From assembly GCF_022448905.1 (NCBI RefSeq), contig NZ_JAKVCW010000003.1, positions 1 through 64,000 on the forward strand: DNA of 64,000 bases, in the 5' to 3' direction. Source of the DNA: Shimia sp. Its GTDB lineage: Bacteria; Pseudomonadota; Alphaproteobacteria; Rhodobacterales; Rhodobacteraceae. The notes beneath the pieces are model-generated. The model was not told where the DNA came from, did not search any database, and was given only the letters and a program-made list of their open reading frames with translations. The translations under genes and the position numbers were made by a program. Positions 9,066 to 17,066 of the stretch are shown here, piece after piece (positions within the stretch are counted from its first letter, which is position 1; the number at the start of each line of letters is the position of its first letter).

Positions 9066-9611
9066 TCAACGAGGCTCCTGAACAAAGGTGTTTTCGACAA
9101 CCAGGGCGTATTCCCCTTCGCTGTTACGAACCGCAACTGGCACAAACAATGCACCTGGGAAAATGGCCCGAACGGAAGCACAGGCGCGTAGATACATCAG
9201 CTCATTGGCCGCGCCATCGTCAAACCGCACCACGGGGTCAACGTCCGCGTCATCCTCGTGCAAAGAGCCACATGTGCTGGCTGCGGGGACCGCTTCCCAA
9301 TTGCGTGGGTCGCGTTGGAACATCTGAAGGGACAGATTGTTTGTACAGTCAGGAATAACGCTGGCCTCATCACAAATCTGTTGGACGAGATCGTCATGTG
9401 ACGGAACATTTCCGGTGGAGAGACGGATGTCACGCACAGCCACGTCCAGGGACCTTTCCAGGTAGGCGTAACGGAGTGACATCAAGCCAAGTTCCGCCGA
9501 GGCAAGAAACACACCGAGATAGAACGGCACCATGATGACAAAGTCGACCGTGACTGCACCGTCTTCCTTGCGGAGGATCGCGCGGGCTTTTTTGAGAACC
9601 GAATGGATCAT
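9066..9611 (-). CDS. TadE-like pilus assembly protein
   Basis: A 181-residue member of the TadE/TadG pseudopilin group. After a basic leader comes KEDGAVTVDFVIMVPFYLGVFLASAELGLMSLR, a single N-terminal helix preceded by the typical G-A-x-T/V junction, here with Asp in place of the usual Glu. Four cysteines in the exported part (near CDEASVIPDC, CGSL, CASV) could form disulfides. Its start overlaps the stop of the upstream vWA TadG gene by four bases (ATGA), indicating translational coupling. Confidence 0.82.
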   Translation of the reverse strand: MIHSVLKKARAILRKEDGAVTVDFVIMVPFYLGVFLASAELGLMSLRYAYLERSLDVAVRDIRLSTGNVPSHDDLVQQICDEASVIPDCTNNLSLQMFQRDPRNWEAVPAASTCGSLHEDDADVDPVVRFDDGAANELMYLRACASVRAIFPGALFVPVAVRNSEGEYALVVENTFVQEPR

Positions 9612-11509
9612 TGGATCAACCTCAGCTGACGGATGGAAGTTGCAATGGCAGCGAAGGCGTCGCGGATTTCGAGCCCCTGCACATCGAAGTAGTGGCTGTC
9701 AGAGCTCGCGCAGTCCTGCAGCACCACGCGTGCGGCGTTTGGCGCCTCAAAGCCGATGGTGTAAACGATGATGCCGTTGTCTTTGGCGGCTTCACAGACA
9801 CTGCGGGTGCGGGCGTCTTTGGTGCCATAGCCAACATCGTCAATGACCGGATAGTACCAGGCGCTGCGCGCAGCATCTTGGCCCATCAGTGGAGCGTAGA
9901 GCACATCGGCCACGTATTTTGGCGTGGTCCGCGCCCAAAGATCGGCATAAGAAATCACTTCGGCTTCGCCAGGCTCGCTTACGGTGATGGTCTTCTTGAT
10001 TTTCTTATAGCGTTTACAGGTGCCGTTCTTGCGATAGGACTTACAAATGTCGCTGTTGACTTTTTCGGTCACCTCATAAGTGCCTTCACCGTAGGCGTGA
10101 TTGCGGAACACACCATCATCTGGCCAGAAGTAAATTGGCTCATCCGTGATACCGTCGTTGTCGTCGTCTCCTTCGTCCTGGCCGAGATACAGGGAATAGA
10201 AATCTTCCTGCTCGTTGTACCAGACGTTGGAGTTGCCCAAGCGGTAGTTGTCGTTCACATAGTGTTGACGGGTGTTTTGGCCATCCGACATCAGAACTAC
10301 GATTTTGAGGGACTCATTGCTGCCGTAGTCGTAAGGGCGTCCCTCAAAAACATTGGAAATTGAACCGCTGTCGCTGGCAGTGCTGTCGATCATGCTGGAC
10401 ACAACCGGTTGGAAGGCAGGGTCAAGAAGGGCGGTGCCCCATTTCATGCCGGTGTCGATCGAGGTGTTGCCGCTGCCGAACATGTTGTCAATGTAGGTCT
10501 TCAACGCGTCCGTGTCGTTTTGAATGAGCGTCAGCTCGCGAGAGCTCTCGGCGCGACAATCCGTGTAAGCGTTCACGTCAACATGGCCATTGCTGGGGCG
10601 GCGGTCATAGCTGCTGCTGCTCCAGGTGGCGTGCAGGGTTTGGTCGTACTCGCGATAGGGATCGATGAAGGCTTCGTTGTAGTCCGCTGCATGGAAGTTC
10701 AGACAGTTGGCCAGCGGGTTTTCACCGTTGGTCGTCAGAGCGTTCATCAACTCGTCCGGTGTGGCGACCTGCGCCGCGTAAGGCACAATGGAAATCGACA
10801 TGGTGTCGTCTTCCGTGGTGTCATCCATGGTTTGGACAAACTCTTTGGCAGCCACTTTCAGATTGCTCAAGCGGCTGTTGTTGTTCATCGAACCGGAAAC
10901 GTCGAGAACCAATGAAATTTCGATGTTGCCAATACGCTCTTCGGCGGTGCCGCTGGCGCCGATGGTCACACTGGTTCTTTCAGGCAGGCTGTTTTCTAGA
11001 GCCGTCACTTCCGCGGTGGTATAGCCACCTGCAATGTGATCTGGTTCGCCATCATAATCCGTGTCCATCGTTGGGGCAGGGGTTGAGGGGATCAGGGTTT
11101 TGAAGTCACGTCCAATTGTGCTGTAGACCAGATTGGACTCAATTTCTGCAGTTGCACTTACAGTCCGGTGATTGATCGATTGTGATACAGTCACCTCGTT
11201 AAGCGTATGAGCGACCCCCGCTTTGTCAAAGTAGTCTTCAACAACGTCTTGTGCTGGGCGGGTCTGGTCAAGATCTGCGGCAGCCAAAATGGCGCGGTCC
11301 AAAGTATGCTGGAGCTGTGTGCGGCGCATTTCCGCGAGCATGATATCAGCGCCGATGCCGCCGATCGTGATCATCATAATAATAAGAAAAACGCTGAAGC
11401 CAACCATGACACCGTCTTCTTCCTTGCGGAAACGGTGCGCGCCGAGCCGCCAAAGTGCTTTTGGCCGCGGCGTTACAGGTGGCCGGTGCGGTGCCTGAAA
11501 CTGTTTCAT
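9608..11509 (-). CDS. TadG-like pilus protein with von Willebrand A domain
   Basis: A 633-residue protein with start ATG 11509 and a GAGAGG ribosome-binding site eight bases upstream. An in-frame upstream start is less likely. The N-terminus has the TadG/TadE-type helix (KEEDGVMVGFSVFLIIMMITIGGIGADIMLAEMRR). A von Willebrand factor A domain begins about residue 200 with the MIDAS motif DVSGSMNNNS and ends in VYTIGFEA. Such proteins anchor or cap Tad pilus machinery and bind divalent metal. An insertion of acidic stretches (EDFYSLYLGQDEGDDDNDG) between the vWA strands could be a second metal-binding loop. First gene of a three-gene operon. Confidence 0.85.
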   Translation of the reverse strand: MKQFQAPHRPPVTPRPKALWRLGAHRFRKEEDGVMVGFSVFLIIMMITIGGIGADIMLAEMRRTQLQHTLDRAILAAADLDQTRPAQDVVEDYFDKAGVAHTLNEVTVSQSINHRTVSATAEIESNLVYSTIGRDFKTLIPSTPAPTMDTDYDGEPDHIAGGYTTAEVTALENSLPERTSVTIGASGTAEERIGNIEISLVLDVSGSMNNNSRLSNLKVAAKEFVQTMDDTTEDDTMSISIVPYAAQVATPDELMNALTTNGENPLANCLNFHAADYNEAFIDPYREYDQTLHATWSSSSYDRRPSNGHVDVNAYTDCRAESSRELTLIQNDTDALKTYIDNMFGSGNTSIDTGMKWGTALLDPAFQPVVSSMIDSTASDSGSISNVFEGRPYDYGSNESLKIVVLMSDGQNTRQHYVNDNYRLGNSNVWYNEQEDFYSLYLGQDEGDDDNDGITDEPIYFWPDDGVFRNHAYGEGTYEVTEKVNSDICKSYRKNGTCKRYKKIKKTITVSEPGEAEVISYADLWARTTPKYVADVLYAPLMGQDAARSAWYYPVIDDVGYGTKDARTRSVCEAAKDNGIIVYTIGFEAPNAARVVLQDCASSDSHYFDVQGLEIRDAFAAIATSIRQLRLIQ

Positions 11510-11837
11510 TTTACATACCTCTCTGCGACGCACCCGTCATGGGACTCCCCGCCTCCAGACGGTCTGCGTCGCAAATCTTATTTCAATGGATTGGGGCGTA
11601 ATTGGGGCAAAAGCTGGCAGTTCGTTAGGCAAAGATTAAGATTTTTGTCAATTATTGCAGTCGGTTGGAGACAGTTTGGCGCGTAGGGGGGCTTCTGTTT
11701 CCGTAGCGGCAACGACAGCAACTCAGAGTGTTGCGCATTTTCATCTGTTATCTTTGGTGGCGTTATGACCTTACTCATACTTAAGTCGGTAAGTGTGGCA
11801 GTGAGTCGCAGTGTGTTGCTTGTCTGGAGGAAAGTTG
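11510..11837. other. 328-bp divergent intergenic region
   Basis: This gap separates the Tad genes from the dehydrogenase gene and must hold both promoters. The sequence is AT-richer than its surroundings. A short palindrome ACTTAAGT lies near 11780. No coding frame with a ribosome-binding site, no RNA gene and no strong terminator was seen. Confidence 0.5.
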
Positions 11838-13268
11838 ATGAGCGCTATTAAGGAACCGAGTTTTCGGGAAAGTGTTGACCTGATGTTCAATCGCGCGGTG
11901 GCGCTGATGGACTTGCCCCCGGGATTGGAGGAGAAGATCCGGGTGTGTAATGCGACTTACACCGTGCGTTTTGGTGTTCGTTTGCGCGGCCAGATCCAGA
12001 CCTTTACCGGTTATCGCTCGGTTCACTCAGAACACATGGAGCCTGTGAAAGGTGGTATCCGCTTTGCCCCAAGTGTGAACCAAAACGAGGTCGAGGCGCT
12101 GGCGGCACTGATGACCTACAAATGTGCGCTGGTGGAAGCGCCGTTTGGCGGCTCTAAAGGCGGCCTTTGCATTGATCCACGCAAATATGATGAACATGAG
12201 CTGGAGCGCATCACCCGTCGGTTTGCCTATGAACTTGCCAAGCGTGACCTGATCCACCCGTCCCAGAACGTGCCTGCGCCTGACATGGGCACCGGCGAGC
12301 GTGAGATGGCCTGGATTGCGGACCAATATGCCCGCATGAACACCACGGATATCAACGCGCGCGCGTGTGTGACCGGCAAGCCGCTGAACTCCGGTGGTAT
12401 CTCTGGACGTGTCGAAGCGACCGGGCGTGGCGTGCAATATGCGCTGCAGGAGTTCTTCCGCGACGCGCGCGATGTGGAGAAGGCGGGCCTTGATGGCACG
12501 CTGGATGGCAAACGTGTGATTGTGCAGGGTTTGGGAAACGTGGGCTACCACGCTGCAAAGTTCTTGTCGGATGAAGACGGCTGTAAGGTTGTTGGCATCA
12601 TCGAACGTGATGGAGCGCTCTTCAATGAGGATGGCATCGATGTCGACGCGGTGCAGCAGTGGCTGGCCAAACACGGTGGTGTGTCTGGTTATCCGGATGC
12701 GACCTATACCCGCGAAGGCGGCAAGATACTGGAAGAAGCCTGTGACATCCTCATTCCAGCGGCGCTGGAAGGGGTGATCAACATGGAGAACGCCGCGCGC
12801 ATTCAGGCACCGTTGATCATTGAGGCTGCAAACGGTCCTGTCACGGCTGGTGCAGATGAGATCCTGCGCAAGAAAGGCACTGTGATCATTCCGGATATGT
12901 ATGCCAACGCCGGCGGTGTGACCGTGTCCTACTTCGAGTGGGTCAAAAACCTCAGCCACATCCGCTTTGGACGGATGCAGCGGCGTCAGGAAGAAAGCCG
13001 TCACCAGTTGGTGGTGGATGAACTAGAGAAGATCAGCGCCGCGCTGGGCACCCAGTACAGTCTGACTGACAGTTTCAAACAGAAGTACCTGCGCGGTGCC
13101 GGAGAGCTGGAGCTCGTGCGCTCTGGTCTTGATGACACCATGCGCATTGCGTATCAATCTATGCGAGATGTGTGGCACGACCGTGCCGATGTAGAGGATT
13201 TGCGCACAGCGGCCTACCTCGTGTCGATTGACAAGGTGGCGTCCAGCTACCGTGCAAAAGGGCTTTGA
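11838..13268 (+). CDS. Glu/Leu/Phe/Val dehydrogenase (probable glutamate dehydrogenase)
   Basis: A 476-residue amino-acid dehydrogenase interconverting glutamate and 2-oxoglutarate with ammonia. The start at ATG 11838 is chosen because GGAGG lies seven bases upstream. The catalytic domain shows KGGIRFAPSVN, LMTYKCALVEAPFGGSKGGL with the substrate lysine, and VPAPDMGTG. The nucleotide-binding domain has the Rossmann motif VQGLGNVG. The C-terminus carries NAGGVTVSYFEW. The size and the EPVKGGIRF segment fit the roughly 50-kDa hexameric type. Coenzyme specificity cannot be settled by eye. The stop codon overlaps the start of the DUF6151 gene (TGATG), so the pair is translationally coupled. Confidence 0.9.
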   Translation: MSAIKEPSFRESVDLMFNRAVALMDLPPGLEEKIRVCNATYTVRFGVRLRGQIQTFTGYRSVHSEHMEPVKGGIRFAPSVNQNEVEALAALMTYKCALVEAPFGGSKGGLCIDPRKYDEHELERITRRFAYELAKRDLIHPSQNVPAPDMGTGEREMAWIADQYARMNTTDINARACVTGKPLNSGGISGRVEATGRGVQYALQEFFRDARDVEKAGLDGTLDGKRVIVQGLGNVGYHAAKFLSDEDGCKVVGIIERDGALFNEDGIDVDAVQQWLAKHGGVSGYPDATYTREGGKILEEACDILIPAALEGVINMENAARIQAPLIIEAANGPVTAGADEILRKKGTVIIPDMYANAGGVTVSYFEWVKNLSHIRFGRMQRRQEESRHQLVVDELEKISAALGTQYSLTDSFKQKYLRGAGELELVRSGLDDTMRIAYQSMRDVWHDRADVEDLRTAAYLVSIDKVASSYRAKGL

Positions 13269-13855
13269 TGGGTGATATCGCGATCAGCTGCCGCTGTGGG
13301 CAGTTTGGTGCAAAGCTAAAGAATGTGAGCCCGAAAACGGGCTCACATGTGCAGTGTTACTGTAAAGATTGTCAGGCGGGCGCAATAGCGCTGGGTGCGG
13401 AAGACACGTTGATGCCACGCAATGGGTCGGACATTTATCAGACCATTCCCGCCAATCTGGAACTCGTCAAAGGCCAGGAGCATCTGGCCTGTCTGCGCCT
13501 GTCACCTAAAGGCTTGATGCGGTGGTATGCGAGTTGTTGTGATACGCCGGTGTTCAACACGCTGGGCGGCACCAAATTGGCCTTTGTCGGCGTGTCGGTG
13601 CCTGCGATGCGGGTTGACGCGATTGAAAAGACCATCGGCAAGGTGATTGCCGTGGTGCACACCAAAGACGCGCCGTTTGGCACCGAGCCCCTCAAGGACT
13701 ACGGGTTTAACAAGGCGGGCTTCAACGTTTTGGCGCGGCATTTTGGGGCGCTGATGCGCGGGCAGGTGAAGGACAATCCTCTGTTTCAAGACGGTGCGCC
13801 GCTGGTGGAGCCGCGTGTGTTGACCAAGGCCGAACGCAAGGCCGCGACGCCCTAA
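13268..13855 (+). CDS. DUF6151 family protein (GFA-like zinc fold)
   Basis: A 195-residue protein starting at the ATG that overlaps the preceding TGA. It carries a CRCG motif near the N-terminus, then CYCKDCQ, then SCCDTPVF. These cysteine pairs resemble the zinc sites of the glutathione-dependent formaldehyde-activating (GFA/Mss4-like) fold. The overall sequence corresponds to what is annotated as DUF6151 in Rhodobacterales. No catalytic role is established. Coupling to the dehydrogenase suggests co-expression, not a proven shared pathway. Confidence 0.8.
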   Translation: MGDIAISCRCGQFGAKLKNVSPKTGSHVQCYCKDCQAGAIALGAEDTLMPRNGSDIYQTIPANLELVKGQEHLACLRLSPKGLMRWYASCCDTPVFNTLGGTKLAFVGVSVPAMRVDAIEKTIGKVIAVVHTKDAPFGTEPLKDYGFNKAGFNVLARHFGALMRGQVKDNPLFQDGAPLVEPRVLTKAERKAATP

Positions 13856-13959
13856 GTGTTGCGCATGAGAGGCATCCCGCGCTTTTCTCGTTTTGAGTGA
13901 TCCTTGGAGAGGCTGGTCGCGTACGCTGTATGGACCAAACATTTCGAGGATTTTCTGTG

Positions 13960-14823
13960 ATGCGTTTTTTGACAGTTGCCGCGATGAGTGTCGCGGCTGG
14001 TGCAGCATCTGCTCAAGCGCCTGAGGGCTGGATCTTCAGCCTTGATGGCGCCTACCTGAACCAAGACAGCAGCGATACCAACGGCGGCGGGAGTTTCTCG
14101 GCGGACCGTGTGTACAGCCGCGTCGGCGCGTTCAATCGCAATCCGGGCGGGATCAGCTACGGCGTGTCTGCGACTTTTGGCCAGGCAGACTATGATTTTG
14201 TGGGAATGCCTGCGCTTTGGGACAAGGTAGACGAGCGTTCGGTGACAGTCTCCTTGGCGGGACGCACGGAACGCGGAATGCGTTGGTTTGTGGCCCCATC
14301 TGTGCGCAGCCGTTATGCCTCTGGTGCGTCGGCAAGTGATGGCCGAAGTGCCGGATTGTTTGCCGGTGTCAGCTGGGAGGTGGGCGACAATCTGGTGATT
14401 GGTCCGGCGCTTGGGGCATTTGAGGGGCTTGGCGGCGATGACTATGACGCCTTTCCAGCGCTGTTGCTGGACTGGCAGTTCGCAAATCGATGGAGCTTGA
14501 GTACTGGTCCGACACTCGGTGCCAGTCAGGGGCCGGGTCTGTCGTTGCGGTATGACGTGAGTGACACCTGGGGGCTGACCCTGTCTGCCCGGCAAGAGAC
14601 CAACCGCTTTGCGCTTGCAGGGGGCAACGTGGGGCAGGACAAGAGCGTGCCCGTGGTGATGAGCCTGTCCTACGACCCGAACCCGGGCATGAGTTTTGTA
14701 GTGTTTGCCGGCGCGGAAGTGGACGGCAGTTTAGCGGTGGAAAACGCAACTGGAGCAACCCTGTCCAAGCAGAGCTATAATACGGCTCCGCTATTGGGCG
14801 TGGCGTTTTCTCTATCGTTTTGA
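13960..14823 (+). CDS. Outer-membrane beta-barrel protein, exported
   Basis: A 287-residue protein with a clear signal peptide (MRFLTVAAMSVAAGAASAQA, cleavage after ASA). The rest alternates polar and hydrophobic residues in strand-length segments: GISYGVSATFGQADYDF, RSVTVSLAGRTERGMRWF, LSTGPTLGA, LLGVAFSLSF. It ends in an aromatic residue, Phe, as expected for a BAM-assembled outer-membrane barrel. ATG 13960 is preferred over an upstream in-frame start because only it yields a signal peptide; GAGGA lies upstream. Family and function are unknown. Confidence 0.75.
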   Translation: MRFLTVAAMSVAAGAASAQAPEGWIFSLDGAYLNQDSSDTNGGGSFSADRVYSRVGAFNRNPGGISYGVSATFGQADYDFVGMPALWDKVDERSVTVSLAGRTERGMRWFVAPSVRSRYASGASASDGRSAGLFAGVSWEVGDNLVIGPALGAFEGLGGDDYDAFPALLLDWQFANRWSLSTGPTLGASQGPGLSLRYDVSDTWGLTLSARQETNRFALAGGNVGQDKSVPVVMSLSYDPNPGMSFVVFAGAEVDGSLAVENATGATLSKQSYNTAPLLGVAFSLSF

Positions 14824-14855
14824 GGGCTTAAGAGAGCCTGATTGCAATTGTGCGT

Positions 14856-14878
14856 TTAGCGACGCATTCTGTCGCTAA
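14856..14878. promoter_or_regulatory. Perfect hairpin between barrel gene and sox operon
   Basis: TTAGCGAC - 7-base loop - GTCGCTAA. There is no U-tract, so it may be a weak terminator of the barrel gene or an operator for the sarcosine oxidase operon. Confidence 0.4.
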
Positions 14879-14972
14879 GCGACCATCCTCGCGTGTGTTT
14901 TTTGCGCCTGATGTCAGGAGGTCGTGTCGGATTTGAAGACACGCCTAGAGTGGGCATTCAGGAGGCAAAGAG

Positions 14973-16229
14973 ATGCGGTTTTCCGGCCTCAAGGTTTTGG
15001 CACAGGGACTGTCCGGCAATAAAGGCTGGACCGCGCATTGGCGCGATGCGCAACCGAAGCCGGAATATGATATGGTGATTATTGGCGGTGGCGGACACGG
15101 TCTGTCGACGGCTTATTACCTCGCCAAAAACCATGGGATGACCAATATTGCGGTGCTCGAGAAGGGCTATCTGGGTGGTGGCAATGTGGGGCGCAACACC
15201 ACGATTGTGCGCGCCAATTACTTCCTTCAGGGCAACAGCGAGTTTTACTCCCATTCGATGAAGCTCTGGGAAGGGCTGGAGCAGGAGCTGAACTACAATG
15301 TGATGTTCTCCCAGCGGGGATTGATCAATCTGTTCCACAGCGATGGGCAGCGCGATGCCTTTGCGCGGCGTGGCAATATGATGATTAATCAGGGGGACGA
15401 TGCGCAGCTGCTGAGCCGAGAGGGCGTGCGCAAGATGCTGCCTTATCTCGATTTTGAGCAGGGGCGGTTTCCGATCTATGGCGGGTTGTACCATCCGCGC
15501 GGTGGCACGGCCCGGCATGATGCGGTGGCCTGGGGCTATGCGCGCGGGGCGTCAGATCGGGGTGTTGATCTGGTGCAGAACTGCGAAGTGACCGGCATCG
15601 ACATTGAGGGCGGGGTTGTGAAAGGCGTGCAGACCACGCGCGGTGCGATCCGGGCTAAGAAGGTTGGGATTATTGTGGCTGGGCGGTCTGGTCTGGTGGC
15701 AGGCATGGCAGAGCGGCGCCTGCCAATCGAGAGCCATGTGTTGCAGGCCTTTGTGACCGAAGGGCTGAAGCCAGTGATTGATCATGTGATCAGTTTTGGC
15801 ATGGGGCATTTTTATATCAGCCAGTCGGACAAGGGCGGCTTGGTGTTTGGTGGGGATCTGGATTTCTACAGTTCTTATGCGCAGCGCGGGAACTTGCCCA
15901 TGAAAGAGCACGTCATGGAAGCGGGCATGACGCTGATGCCGATGATTGGCAAAGCCAAGGTGCTGCGCTCTTGGGGCGGGATCATGGATATGACGCCGGA
16001 TGGCAGCCCGATCATTGACAAGATGGAGGGCATCGACGGGCTCTACATTGATTGCGGTTGGAACTACGGCGGGTTCAAAGCGGTTCCGGCTTCGGGCTGG
16101 TGCATGGCACATTTGATGGCGACGGATCAGCATCACGACTATGCGGCGAAATTCCGGATGGATCGGTTCCGCACGGGTGTTAGCATCATGGATGAAGAGG
16201 GCACCGGCTCTCAGCACAATCTGCATTGA
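14973..16229 (+). CDS. soxB: Sarcosine oxidase, beta subunit
   Basis: FAD-containing subunit of the heterotetrameric sarcosine oxidase, which demethylates sarcosine to glycine in the cytoplasm and passes the one-carbon unit to tetrahydrofolate. The 418-residue product has the dinucleotide motif IIGGGGHGLSTAYYL (36-50) and the family signature GGLYHPRGGTARHDAVAWG, which includes a histidine (174) that may be the covalent FMN site described for this subunit. MDMTPDGSPIID and GLYIDCGWNYGGFKA follow near the C-terminus. AGGAGG lies eight bases before the ATG. It is the first gene of the operon and is followed ten bases later by a small secreted-protein gene before soxD. Confidence 0.96.
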   Translation: MRFSGLKVLAQGLSGNKGWTAHWRDAQPKPEYDMVIIGGGGHGLSTAYYLAKNHGMTNIAVLEKGYLGGGNVGRNTTIVRANYFLQGNSEFYSHSMKLWEGLEQELNYNVMFSQRGLINLFHSDGQRDAFARRGNMMINQGDDAQLLSREGVRKMLPYLDFEQGRFPIYGGLYHPRGGTARHDAVAWGYARGASDRGVDLVQNCEVTGIDIEGGVVKGVQTTRGAIRAKKVGIIVAGRSGLVAGMAERRLPIESHVLQAFVTEGLKPVIDHVISFGMGHFYISQSDKGGLVFGGDLDFYSSYAQRGNLPMKEHVMEAGMTLMPMIGKAKVLRSWGGIMDMTPDGSPIIDKMEGIDGLYIDCGWNYGGFKAVPASGWCMAHLMATDQHHDYAAKFRMDRFRTGVSIMDEEGTGSQHNLH

Positions 16230-16239
16230 GGGGGCGGCG

Positions 16240-16797
16240 ATGACGGGTGTTTTCAAGAGTGTGTTGTTGAGCGGTGCTTTGATGGCGGGGCCTGTGCTGG
16301 CCGAAGGACCGCCGGAAGGGTGCTATGTGCGGGATTACACTGATGCGCATCTCGCAGGCCAACCGGCGCAGGTGGTCGATTGGATGCAGCTGTGGATTTA
16401 CAGCGATGAGAACCAGAACAAGCTGGCCAATATGCTGGTCGGGTTTACCAACCAAGGGCACGTTGCGGGCACTCAACATGCGGGGCAGGTGCTGGACCAG
16501 TTCCTGCTGTGTTTTGACAGCGGCGGGCGCAAGGGCTGCACCGTGGAATGCGATGGCGGCAATTTCTTTGTGACACGCGACAGTGGCGACGCGATGACGA
16601 TTGAGACCAGCTATTTGATGGTGGGAGAAACCGACAGTTGTGGCGGGGCGGTGGATCTGGCGGAGGTGCCGGGCAAAGCGGTGAAATACAAGCTGTTCCG
16701 TGCGGATGCGCAGCGTTGTGAGGCGGCGCGGACTGTCTATGTTGTGTCTGATGCGACCGTTTTTGATGGTCCAAGCGGTGATGGGGAAAGCAAATGA
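16240..16797 (+). CDS. Secreted Cys-containing protein inside the sox operon
   Basis: A 185-residue product with signal peptide MTGVFKSVLLSGALMAGPVLA and six or more cysteines in the mature part (GCYVRDY, LLCFDSGGRKGCTVECDGG, DSCGG, QRCEAA), suggesting a disulfide-bonded periplasmic protein. No family is recognised. Its ATG lies ten bases after the soxB stop and its stop overlaps the soxD start (ATGA), so it is part of the same transcript. That is odd, because sarcosine oxidase is a cytoplasmic enzyme and the usual order has soxB followed directly by soxD. Confidence 0.75.
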   Translation: MTGVFKSVLLSGALMAGPVLAEGPPEGCYVRDYTDAHLAGQPAQVVDWMQLWIYSDENQNKLANMLVGFTNQGHVAGTQHAGQVLDQFLLCFDSGGRKGCTVECDGGNFFVTRDSGDAMTIETSYLMVGETDSCGGAVDLAEVPGKAVKYKLFRADAQRCEAARTVYVVSDATVFDGPSGDGESK

Positions 16798-17066
16798 GAT
16801 TGACCTGTCCGCATTGTGGCGAACGTGATCGGCGCGAGTTTTACTATCAGGGGGACGCAGTGGCGTTGAACCGCCCTGATCCGGAGGCTAGCGACGTTGT
16901 GTGGGATGACTATCTGCACAACCGCGACAACCCGGCGGGCGTGACGCGGGACCTTTGGTATCACGAAGGCGGTTGCGGTGCTTGGATCGTGGTGACACGC
17001 AACACGCTGACCCATGAGGTGCTTGCAACCGAACTGGCGTCTGACGTGACGGAGGTCAGCGCATGA
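16794..17066 (+). CDS. soxD: Sarcosine oxidase, delta subunit
   Basis: The small zinc-binding subunit, 90 residues, as usual for the family. It has the N-terminal pair CPHCGERDRREF and the C-terminal GGCGAWIVVTRNTLTHEV signature, with Cys and His ligands for one zinc ion. WHEGG-type context is present as YHEGGCG. The gene overlaps its neighbours by four bases on both sides, so all four subunits are translationally coupled. Confidence 0.95.
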   Translation: MRLTCPHCGERDRREFYYQGDAVALNRPDPEASDVVWDDYLHNRDNPAGVTRDLWYHEGGCGAWIVVTRNTLTHEVLATELASDVTEVSA

